Source: Ophiobolus disseminans
Taxonomy: Eukaryota > Ascomycota > Dothideomycetes > Pleosporales > Phaeosphaeriaceae
DNA: 64,000 bases
Direction: 5' to 3'
Assembly: GCA_010093685.1 (NCBI GenBank)
Contig: MU006232.1
Location: forward strand, 893,427 to 957,426
Shown here: in pieces, positions 1 to 8,490 of the stretch
Numbering within the stretch: the first letter of the stretch is position 1
Layout: the number at the start of each line of letters is the position of its first letter
Translations under genes and position numbers: made by a program
The notes under the pieces: generated by a model
Databases searched by the model: none
The model's input: the letters and a program-made list of their open reading frames with translations, nothing else
Told to the model about the DNA's origin: nothing

Positions 1-1
1 G

Positions 2-258
2 TACTTCATTGTCGAAGGCTTGTCTTATATCACGGGCGCCATCATATATGCCGTAAGTCGCTTCCCAGTCCCTCCGGCCGATGCTAATGGATGTTGTAGC
101 TTCGCATGCCAGAGAGATTCCGCCCCGGATTGTTCGATGTCTGGGGTTGCTCGCACCAAATCTTTCATATATGTGCTGTTGGCGGCGCAGCATTTCATCT
201 CATGGGACTACTAAAGGCGTTTGACTACAATCACGATCCGATGACGAGGCGATGCTGA
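2..258 (+). CDS. PAQR / haemolysin-III family membrane receptor, 3' end (partial)
   Basis: Last two exons of a seven-helix PAQR protein (adiponectin-receptor/Izh family). In fungi these act in sterol, zinc and lipid homeostasis at plasma or internal membranes. Exons are 2-52 and 100-258; the 47-bp intron 53-99 has a GCTAAT branch and TAG acceptor. Joining them restores the family signature: a G-x-IYA helix end, then RMPERFRPGLFDVWG and SHQIFH, whose histidines belong to the predicted metal site. The protein ends MTRRC at a TGA. The N-terminal part lies outside the window. The gene converges on the regulator ending at 409. Family assignment is firm; substrate or ligand is unknown. Confidence 0.85.
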
Positions 259-408
259 ATCCGGTTTTGATCCATAGGTTAGAGTATAGTCGGAGAAGGC
301 GTTGTTGGCGTTGATAGATGTACTCCAAGCGCTGGAGTATTTGCGTTGGCGACTGAATTCATCAATTCGAAGCTTGTTGTCCTCTCCCCCAATTGCAGTT
401 TCAACTCG

Positions 409-1629
409 TCAGTCCACTGAATCAATCAGCAATCTCGGATCGTCCTTCCCCCAACACGCGCCCATCAACAACTTCCCAAACGCATCCAACTCTCCCAACT
501 CCCGAGTAGCTTTCCACTGAACAGACCACTCTCCATAATTCACCAGCCCGTCATCATCCTCCCCCGACCCCGAATCCCTCGCGCTCCAATCTTCAGGACC
601 GCACTTCCACGCCTTCAAGTCTTCCGTAAACGGCAGTCTCGCGAGTACCGGCACTTGATCCGCCAATCCGCCTTTCGTCAAAACCGACCAAATACAGCGC
701 GTAAACACAGACATCATAATCGTGCGGCGCAAAGACTCCCGGAAAACATAAGACTCAAATGGCGTACCAAAGGACTGCGATTCATTGAAACTTCTCTTCC
801 ACAGATGCGCACTCCACAGCTCCAACAAGTCATTGTCTTTCTCCGCCGCCGCCTGCAGGTCTAGATCCGGGTCAAACAGCCTGATGGCCTGGTACACTAT
901 CAACGCCTGCACAGCCGCAAGGTGCTGCGTCAGACTCCACGTCGCGCTCTTGCTTACGAGGCCTGAGATTTTGGATCCAATGGCGTTGGCTAGTATACCT
1001 CTATTCCGCACTGCTTTGGTCAAGTATAGCGCAGACAGCGCGACGCAGTCTTGGTATTCTCGCGGTTCGTGCGATGCATACAGATTCTTGTGCAGGAAGA
1101 TTGTGGAGCCGGAATATGCCATGCTAGGCACGAAGCCGAGCAAATTGGCTATGACATACGACGTCTGGTCTCTGTTTAGGTACGCGGGAATCACAATCTT
1201 GGGCGTCCATGTACTCGGCGGCGGTGACGGAGGTGGGATGATTTCCACGCTCCAGTCCGCCTGGAAATACAGCTCTGGCGGAATGTCCTCGGGGCTTGAG
1301 CTGGACTCGCTCGACGCGAAGAGGAAGGCATCGATGTCTGCGCTGGCGTCGATGAAGGTTGTCTCAGTCGGCCCGCTGAACGTAAAGTCCGGCGTCGTTT
1401 GCCGTAGTACAACGTCGCCGGGGACGACTCCGGATTCCTTGCTGCTGGGCTCGCGCGGGGTAGCGGTAGCGTTGGGGTATTTGCAGTCGAGGCCTTTTAC
1501 GAAACAGCGTTTGCAATATGGATAACCTAGGTCGCAGCGTCGTTTGGACTTTACGCAGGCATAGCACGACTTTTTGCGCGTGCTGGAGATGTAGCCTAGC
1601 ATAGTGGATGGGGCGCTTGACGTGGGCAT
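409..1629 (-). CDS. Zn2Cys6 (Gal4-type) transcription factor
   Basis: A 406-residue single-exon regulator. Cysteines 22, 25, 32, 39, 42 and 49 form the C-x2-C-x6-C-x6-C-x2-C-x6-C binuclear zinc cluster, followed by a short basic/proline linker. The rest is largely helical with acidic, serine-rich stretches, resembling the short fungal-specific regulators found near metabolic genes, but no middle homology domain can be assigned by eye. An internal ATG at residue 10 could also serve as start, because the zinc cluster lies downstream of both. It is expected to be nuclear and to bind CGG-type half sites. No neighbouring pathway suggests its targets. Confidence 0.88.
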   Translation of the reverse strand: MPTSSAPSTMLGYISSTRKKSCYACVKSKRRCDLGYPYCKRCFVKGLDCKYPNATATPREPSSKESGVVPGDVVLRQTTPDFTFSGPTETTFIDASADIDAFLFASSESSSSPEDIPPELYFQADWSVEIIPPPSPPPSTWTPKIVIPAYLNRDQTSYVIANLLGFVPSMAYSGSTIFLHKNLYASHEPREYQDCVALSALYLTKAVRNRGILANAIGSKISGLVSKSATWSLTQHLAAVQALIVYQAIRLFDPDLDLQAAAEKDNDLLELWSAHLWKRSFNESQSFGTPFESYVFRESLRRTIMMSVFTRCIWSVLTKGGLADQVPVLARLPFTEDLKAWKCGPEDWSARDSGSGEDDDGLVNYGEWSVQWKATRELGELDAFGKLLMGACWGKDDPRLLIDSVD

Positions 1630-2529
1630 GAGGATGTCACAATGAACTTCAACTTAGTGAGCAAAACATGTTGATATCAAGATATGATCGTTGGTCTACA
1701 CAGCCATGCACCGTCCTCGTTTGAGTATGCCATGCGGTGCCCTACATTCGCATCTGACTCAGCCAGGCAGACAAAGCGGAACTCCGCAAGCTAGACGCGC
1801 ACCCTTGCAGCCCTGTGGACAAGACTCGCATTCGTCAGTAGAATTATAAGTATTGCGAAATTATACGTCAACGGTGATACACGGACTCTGAAGTTCTAAT
1901 GTTCTAGTTACATCATCGTCAAGCCTGCCGTCTGGTGCCGTCTCCGCCGCACCAGCCTCACATCAAAGCAGAAGACCCGGAATAGACGCGACAGCCGGAC
2001 CCACCTTCCACATTTAGCCTTTGCGACCGCATCACCAAGAGGCGTCCAGATCTCTGCGCAAGAATGGATGAACAGCAAAATGATGACCTTCAAGCGGCCA
2101 GAAGAGGACAGAAACCACGGGACCCAATCTGCACAAAAGCAGAAGCCGCCTTTGTCTGAGTCGAGATGGAACGACCCAAAGCTGATGCTGATGTCATGCC
2201 CGCCTGCACCGTGCACTTTCACATGCCATTAACCTCACAGTCTCAGGCGGGACGGCCCCACGCCCACGCTTCACCTGCCCTTCAGCTTTTTGCCAGGAAT
2301 CGACATCGCATCGGACGGGAACAGAATTCACTTAACCACATCACTATCGCACGGCAAAAATACCCCAATATCGCAGCAACAGACGGGAGTTTGTTGAGAT
2401 ACGGACTGGACACCGGACCCCGAAACCCATTCGTCTCACCTGACGTCCGTCTCGCGCTTGCATTGCGCCGACGGCCAACCATCGCTGAGCTGAGCCGCAC
2501 AACCACATTCGCTCCAACAAACCCAAACC
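1630..2529. other. Intergenic region, 900 bp, no gene supported
   Basis: Shared upstream region of the Zn2Cys6 regulator (minus) and the Harbinger-related gene (plus), so it presumably holds both promoters. Short ORFs occur on both strands at 1908-2637 but overlap each other, lack recognisable domains and have no supporting splice structure. I see no TATA box close to either start. Confidence 0.5.
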
Positions 2530-3134
2530 ATGAGCTCGAGTTCGCATTCTAGTATGGAAGGGATTGAGAGTCCGGGTGCGCGGAGGGCGATAGGCTTGCT
2601 TTTTACCATTCCGGATCGCTTCTACGACTTCTGTCACCTGGACCAGAAGACCTTCTTCGAGCTCGCGGATTGGATCATGGCGAACGTTACGTCGCAGTTA
2701 TCGTCGGACATCAGTATCGAGGAAAGCTTGTTCATGTTCCTGGATGTTGTCGCAAGGGGAAACTGCTTTACGAACGTGGCGTACGAGTGGGAGCACGATG
2801 TGGAATTGTCGCAGAGGTATGCCAAGTCCGATGCCGTGTAGCCGGGCCGTGATATTGACGATGTGGTTGCAGTATATTTCTCAACGTACTGAACGCCCTC
2901 AATGTTCTCCACGAGAGCAAAGAGATTGATCCTGAGGGCCCGTCTTTTAAGCAAACACTCAGGGCGCGGTGGAAAGGCGCGCGATCGTTGCGACCAGGCC
3001 GATCGAGGGTAGACGGGCTCATCAAGATTGGAGCGGACGAGATGTCGCAGGACGGACTCGAAGTCAGTCAAGACAGCCTGAAGCGCGCCCTGGAGGCGCT
3101 GAATAACTTCATACACGAGCAGACCGAGTATTGA
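2530..3134 (+). CDS. Short protein related to the N-terminal domain of Harbinger/PIF (HARBI1-like) transposases
   Basis: Exons 2530-2816 and 2873-3134 with a 56-bp intron (GTATGC..TTGCAG) give 182 residues. Residues about 35-95 (a bulky-aromatic segment, LDQKTFFELADWIM, then SIEESLFMFLDVVARG and a helix ending in ELSQ) match the pattern of the DUF8040-like helical domain in front of the DDE nuclease of Harbinger-type transposases. The second exon reads as a basic linker (RARWKGARSLRPGRSR) and a helical tail. No DDE catalytic domain follows; the frame stops at 3134. Such stand-alone copies are common in pleosporalean genomes and may be domesticated or decaying. DNA binding is inferred, not shown. 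Confidence 0.6.
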
Positions 3135-3194
3135 GCGGCTGTTTGCGCATTCTTTCTTATGTTGTGCATTGGGTCGGCGTCGGGTAACGAAATG

Positions 3195-3212
3195 GGTAAC
3201 GGTAACGGTAAC
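3195..3212 (+). repeat. GGTAAC hexanucleotide x3
   Basis: Three perfect tandem copies of GGTAAC, with a near copy just upstream. It lies in the short spacer between convergent genes. No function is evident. Confidence 0.7.
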
Positions 3213-3370
3213 GGCTTGCATCGCATCGGTGGGCGGAGCCATTGGGTCTTTTGCGTCGTCTTGTTGTACGTAGTGTACCCTCGATTGTAGGGCAAAACGT
3301 CCTCTACTGTCGAGGTTTCAACAATGTCGATTGCGTCATCCATATTTGACTGTCTTTCAGTGTCTCCGAT

Positions 3371-4056
3371 TCAACCCTCCATCTGCACGGGTCCCACTGT
3401 TGCCTTGCCCAACACGCTCAGCCTGCCCGGCTTGATCCCAAGCGCCTTTTCGATCCTCGCATCCGGCTCTCCCCTCGCCTGCCTCATGAGCGCCAACGTG
3501 ATCAGCCCAGCATCAATGTGCGTCCGTCCAGCAAATCCTCTTCTCCCCACATCCCGCAGCTCATCTTCTGCCTGGTCTGATATGCGTTGTCTCGCCTCGA
3601 GTACCCTCAACACTGGGTTGTTGCGCGGATCAGGAAATGCAGACGCGGGTGGCGCTTGCATCATATCGGACGGTTCATTGGTAGAGCGATTGCGCTGGGG
3701 GTCGAATTGCGAGGTCGATGTCGGCGAGTAGTGTGGGTTTGGCTGGACAGCACCGAGGCTGCTCAGCCGGGATGCGAATGCTGGATCTCGTGCATCGAGT
3801 TCGACTGCTACAGGTTCACGATTGGCGTGAGCTCATGATGACGTTGCTTTTAGGAATAGAAGAACGCACCTTGTGTTTTGGTTTCAGTTGCTTGCACAGG
3901 TGGGTGTACAGCAGGCCCAGCGCTCGGTGCCTGCGCGGTCGCGGAAGGTGCGGAAGTGGCAGGAATCCTGGTCGTAGTTGTCTGCGGGGACCTTGTAGGG
4001 TATTTACGCGCTGCAGAACCAGCAGCTTTCCCTGCCTTGGATGCTGAGTTACCCAT
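3371..4056 (-). CDS. Small conserved fungal protein with N-myristoylation motif and helix-turn-helix-like C-terminus
   Basis: Exons 4056-3870 and 3807-3371 (62-bp intron, GTGCGT..CTGTAG) give 207 residues. I chose the ATG at 4056 because it starts MGNSASK, a textbook N-myristoylation signal (Gly2, Ser6), rather than upstream in-frame ATGs. A T/P/A-rich low-complexity segment follows. The C-terminal ~85 residues carry a helical module (DELRDVGRRGFAGRTHIDAG, then LITLALMRQ and a GIKPGRLSVLG turn) resembling an HTH fold seen in uncharacterised fungal proteins. Likely membrane-anchored through myristate; no biochemical role is known to me. Start choice and fold are inference. Confidence 0.72.
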
Positions 4057-4296
4057 GTTTGCGATTGGAAGAAGGTGCGTGGTGTGGGGCGAAACGGCGG
4101 TTGTTGAGATGTATGGCATCGATAACGTCAGATAACGAGTGCGACTTTTGGTGTGGGCCGCGGTCCAACATTGGGTCACGTGGGGCAGATCCATATTTCC
4201 GTGCAACACATGTAACATGTGGACTGCCTAGTGGTTCAAGTGACTACTTTTGTGGTGCTCTTATCTCTGTTGTACAGTCCCTTCATTCACACCCTA

Positions 4297-5921
4297 TCAT
4301 AGCCCTCCGTCCGCGCGATAGTGTCCTGCTACCAAGAAAGCCAGTTCCAATGCTTGCTTCTCGTTCAACCTTGGGTCACAGTATGTCGTGTAGTTCAGAC
4401 TCAGGTCCTCGTCCACCAGACCCTCACTGCCTCCCGTGCACTCAGTCACTGCGTCGCCAGTGAGCTCGAGGTGCATGCCGCCGAGGAAAGAGTTATGCTG
4501 CTTGTGGATCTTCAATGCTGAAGAGAGCTCTGAGAAGATGCTGTTGAAAGATCGCGTCTTGATACCGGTTGGCGTGCTTCTAGTGTTGCTATGCGGAGTT
4601 AGCCTAATTCAGAAAGCGAACAAGGTTTTGCCTTACCCATGCATTGGGTCGCATTGCCAGACCACAACGTGCCCGCTGCTCTTCACAGCCTCAATGTGTG
4701 CGCCGAGCATCAACTCCACCTTATCCGCACCATAGCGTGTGATCAAAGTAATCTTACCAATCTCCTTGGTCGGGTTCACAATATCAAGTAGCTCTACTAG
4801 TTCGTCATTCTTCATCGATGGACCGACTTTGATACCGATGGGATTCTCGATGCCTCGGAAGTACTCGACATGACCACCGTCGATCTGACGCGTTCGATCG
4901 CCGATCCAGATGAAATGCGCTGATGTATTGTACCAGCCTTTGCCGTCTGTTGTTGGCTGTGATGGTTTGTGGCCCGTCGGATGTCTGAGTCTCCTAGTCA
5001 AACTCTGCTCGTACTCCAACACTAGACCCTCGTGACTGGTGAAGAGATCGACGGTCTGTAATTGACCTGATGTGTCGGCGCCAATCGTTTTCATGAAGCG
5101 AAGAGAGTCTGATATGCTCTGAACGATAGTCTGGTACTTCGACTGCAACTCTTTGTCTTGCACGTGGCCGAGCTCCCAGTCTATAGGATTGTGTAGATCC
5201 GCAAAGCCACTTGATAGTTGTGCTCGAATGTAGTTTGATGTGGTGGCAGAGTGGAAGTAGGCACTAACGAGCCTCTCCGGGTCGACCCTCCGGTGCTCTG
5301 GGTCGTAGCCATTCAGAATGTCGCCCCGGAAGCTCGGAATCTCCTTCCCATCGACCATCTCCATAGGACTCGATCTCGGCTTTGCATACTGTCCAGCTAT
5401 GCGACCAATGCGGATGACAGGCTTGTTTGAGCCCCAAATTAGGACCAAGCTCATCTGCAACAGGAGCTTCATCTTTGCGTCAATGGGTTCATCGGCGCAG
5501 TAAGAGAAGAGTTCTGCGCAGTCGCCGCCCTGCAGAAGGAAAGCATTGCCAAGTGCCGCTTCGCGAAGACTTGATTTGAGGCGGACGATTTCTGTCGGTG
5601 TGACGATAGGTGGGAATTCTGATAGTCGCTTACAAGCAGCGCTTGCTGCTGCTGGGTCTTCGTATGTGACAATCTGCTTGAGGGGTTTCGAGCGCCAGGC
5701 TACTACATGTCAGCAGATCAGTCGAGTGTTTAGGCGTTGGCCATACAGGTTGGAGACCATTCTGAAGCCTGGCCGCTTGACGTCTGTGTGTCTCCCATTG
5801 TGTTTGTTGCTGGCACTGGAACAGTGTTGTTCGAGCCTTGGGTTGGTTGTTGGCTACCACTTGTAGCTGCCACGTACTGTGCGAGGTAATTTTCCAGCTT
5901 CCCAAAAGACTCTGTATTCAT
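4297..5921 (-). CDS. Class II (plant-type) 3-deoxy-D-arabino-heptulosonate-7-phosphate synthase
   Basis: First enzyme of the shikimate pathway: condenses phosphoenolpyruvate with erythrose 4-phosphate to DAHP. Exons 5921-5747, 5699-4637 and 4588-4297 (introns 47 and 48 bp) give 509 residues. Diagnostic class II features are SWRSKP near the start, LLQGGDCAELF, the KPVIRIGRIAGQYAKPRSSP block, FTSHEGLVLEYEQSLTR, GPSMKNDEL, the WQCDPMHGNT metal/substrate motif spanning the last intron, and LGGMHLELTGDAVTEC near the end. The ~60 residues before SWRSKP are Q/T/S-rich and could be trimmed if a later ATG at residue 42 is used. It is transcribed away from HYPK; two CPC1/Gcn4-type sites lie just upstream. 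Confidence 0.93.
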
Positions 5922-5983
5922 AATATGTCAGAGAGATTAATTGTTGCTGAAAGTGCAAAAAAAATGTCTCTTGGAGGAGCACT

Positions 5984-5990
5984 TGAGTCA
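5984..5990 (-). promoter_or_regulatory. Putative CPC1/Gcn4 site (TGAGTCA), proximal
   Basis: Perfect TGASTCA palindrome 63 bp upstream of the DAHP synthase ATG. This element is bound by the bZIP activator of cross-pathway amino-acid control (Gcn4/CPC1/CpcA). Confidence 0.6.
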
Positions 5991-6067
5991 CTGGTGCATG
6001 TAGTTTAATATGGAATAGCGGGCCAGGGTCTGTCCGCAAAGAGGCGTGAATAAAGGACAGATGCACA

Positions 6068-6074
6068 TGACTCA
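6068..6074 (-). promoter_or_regulatory. Putative CPC1/Gcn4 site (TGACTCA), distal
   Basis: Second perfect TGASTCA element 147 bp upstream of the DAHP synthase ATG, paired with the one at 5984. Two sites in the same short promoter make a functional role more likely than a single match. Confidence 0.6.
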
Positions 6075-6473
6075 AACGACTAGAAAATGAGTTCAGACGC
6101 TCGCAAGGAACCAGTGGCTAAATTCAGAAAGTCGAGGTGTGTTGAACTTACGGCAGGAGCAGATCAGAATACCAAATTCAGCTTACGGGTATGCGATGAT
6201 CGAGTGAAGATCGAGGCCTGCGCTTCAAGTCGGTTGTGTGCAGGCGAACAAAAAGATGATTTAGCGTACCTGAATTGTCATTGCTCAACCAATCACGGTC
6301 ACTCTTTTACTCCATTGGCCGGCCTTTATTCATTCCCGGCCCTCGACCAGCCGTCATACCCCACCTACGCGCATCAGATCATCTTCCATTGCATGTCCTA
6401 CTACTCCCTCTCTTCTTCAACGACCACGTCCGTAACCCCAATCAACTCACCCCGCCCCACTTCACCTGTCAAC

Positions 6474-6875
6474 ATGGCCGAGCCACAACCGTCCGAAGTC
6501 CACGAGGGCGCTGCCGACCCGCATGCGCCAACGGGCACTGCCGAGGACCGCAAAGCAGCTGCAGCACTATCAACGCTGGACACACAGGACGATACCGGCG
6601 AGAAGAAGGAAGTGGATACTAAAGCGCTGGACAAAGCGATGAAGGGATTAGGTGTCAACGACAGGAAAGAAGAGAAGAAGGTGGTCAAGGTGGAGGCGGC
6701 GGATGTCAATCTGCTGGTAAGCAAAGGCATGCTAGTGTATGTGGGAGTCATTGGGCTGACAATATTCCAGGTGTTTGAACTCGAGGTTACAAAACAGAAG
6801 GCTACCGAGCTGCTGCGTGCGAACGACGGAGATGCTGTGAAGGCCATGGCCGCCTTCGTCAATGCCGCTCCTTAA
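6474..6875 (+). CDS. HYPK-like NatA regulator (huntingtin-interacting protein K family)
   Basis: Small cofactor that binds the ribosome-associated NatA N-terminal acetyltransferase. Exons 6474-6716 and 6771-6875 give 115 residues. The body is charged and disordered with a KALDKAMKGLG helix. The C-terminus (VEAADVNLLVFELEV, then TKQKATELLRANDGDAVKAM) is the UBA-like HYPK domain, where LLV-x-ELEV and LLR-x-NDGD are characteristic. The 54-bp intron (GTAAGC..TTCCAG) is a multiple of three with no in-frame stop, so unspliced RNA would read through and insert 18 residues into the UBA helix. I chose MAEPQ as start because upstream sequence is S/T/P-rich and lies in the putative 5' UTR. Confidence 0.83.
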   Translation: MAEPQPSEVHEGAADPHAPTGTAEDRKAAAALSTLDTQDDTGEKKEVDTKALDKAMKGLGVNDRKEEKKVVKVEAADVNLLVSKGMLVYVGVIGLTIFQVFELEVTKQKATELLRANDGDAVKAMAAFVNAAP

Positions 6876-7111
6876 GCTCCACAATGGCACAGCAAGCGCA
6901 CGAAGTACTGCTATGGGATCCAACACTCCTAGTTCATCAACATCACATCTCTGTGAAGTGCACACCAGGTACGCTAGAGAACATGTAGAGGCCATTGCAG
7001 TGTGTACAAGGCACGGAGACGCAGGACAGGGAAGGACACGACAGCGCTTGTAAGTAGTTACCACATTCCAATACGATACCGCGCTCACGTCATTCTCTAA
7101 GGAATTCCGAA

Positions 7112-8082
7112 CTACAACACATATCTTGAAACAATAGTCCAGAAGTCGCCCACAAACTTCCCGCCCTCTTCTATCAGCGCTCTGAACTCCCTGTTCTTGC
7201 CCACCGTGTCCACTTCACAAGCTATGTACTCAACCACCAACTTCCTCAGTTCATTCGGTTCACCCGCCTCCGATCTGTCAGGCCCGTTCTCGTACGCGTA
7301 TCGCGCAAGCTTCACGACATCACCCATGCGCTCAGTGTAGAGTTGAAAGGCTACAAGCGTTTTGTATAGCTTATCCAGGGCCAGGGCCTTGAGAGGATAT
7401 ACCAGGCGCATATCAGCAAACGTGTAAAGACGTGCATGTGCAAGGAACACGGGCGTGAAATCTTGATCCATGTCTAAGTTCGTCCGCGGCTCGTATCCTT
7501 CTTGCAATGCCAGATCCGGGGCTTCGTCTGTAGAATATAGGCAGTTTTGAAACCTCGCCCGCAAAGTGACATCGTTCAGGCCTTTCCTGCCTCGCTTGCT
7601 GAACTTTTTGTTCAGCCTCGAAGGCCATTCGGCGACTGCGTGTACTTCTGGATGTACCGCCTCAAGCTCAGGCCCAGGCTCGTACTCAGGCGCAAGCGCA
7701 GGCTCATCAGGAGGCGCTGGCGGCACTCCCTTGACACCATCACCCGATGCATGGACACTCTCACCAGGCCTCCACGCCGGCACCGTATAATTCCTGCGAT
7801 ACGCATACTCCAAAAACCTCACAAAGTCCTCCGGTTCGACATCGTCCAGCTCAGCACATCTCGTCGTAGACTCTGCGAGGCCGCCATTGACCAGCGCACG
7901 AAACGGCTCTGAAGTGGCTGCAATGGCGTGTGAATGCGCTACGAAGGCCTTCTTTTCGGCGCCGATGTGGAAGGTGAAGAGGTCGGATTGTATGAGGCTG
8001 TTGACATGTGTTAGTGTGGGGGTGAGGAAGTGGGGTGGTGGGCTTACTCTGCGAAAGTGCTGTTGGCGGGTGTATCGGTCAT
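7112..8082 (-). CDS. BTB/POZ domain protein
   Basis: Exons 8082-8048 and 7997-7112 (50-bp intron, GTAAGC..CAACAG) give 306 residues starting MTDTPANSTFADLIQS. Residues ~12-75 (DLFTFHIGAEKKAFVAHSHA, then SEPFRALVNGG and the DFVRFLEYAYRRNY helix) are a BTB/POZ fold of the fungal type: a short dimerisation or Cullin-3 adaptor domain with no attached Kelch, MATH or zinc fingers. A proline-rich insert follows, then a helical C-terminal region (VFLAHARLYTFADMRLVYPL) conserved in this fungal family. Partner proteins are unknown; a substrate-adaptor role is inferred only from the domain. Confidence 0.85.
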
Positions 8083-8490
8083 GTTGAATAATATGTGTGT
8101 CTGGGAGATTGGAGACTTGGATGTTGGCTATGCTTGCTGTTGGAATCAGTAGACATTGAGCGGGGTGGTACAGCAAACAATCATGCACAACAAGCCATAC
8201 TGCTGGTCGACGTGTCACAACCGCATGTGGCGTCCAGATATGTACCCTGGCGTATGCATCTCGCTAACACGTCGAGCAATTGATGCAAATACGAGCATGT
8301 TCATGAATTGTCGGCGTTGACTAGCTACTCGAAAAGCCTTGACAAAAGAATGAAAAGGGTATCAATATGTCGCTACCAAAATACCATCGTTGCCACCCGT
8401 TCTATATGCTTCCAACCGAAGCACCATGCAATAACGATATTCGTCTAACCCTGACCCGAGCCGTCACATGCATGTCCATCCTGAGGAGCC
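8083..8490. other. Intergenic region, 408 bp
   Basis: Holds the upstream region of the BTB gene and the 3' flank of KMT6. AT-rich near 8280-8420; no gene seen. Confidence 0.5.

Larger units (their letters stand above)
5922..6473. promoter_or_regulatory. Divergent promoter between DAHP synthase and HYPK
   Basis: 552 bp separating the two start codons. It contains the two TGASTCA sites nearer DAHP synthase, and a CCAAT box at 6289-6293 plus an inverted ATTGG at 6314-6318 nearer HYPK. The last ~100 bp before HYPK are C/T-rich, typical of a fungal transcription start. Confidence 0.55.

Noticed and set aside
785..1525. 246-codon plus-strand ORF
   Set aside because: Antisense to the Zn2Cys6 regulator, whose zinc cluster is unambiguous.
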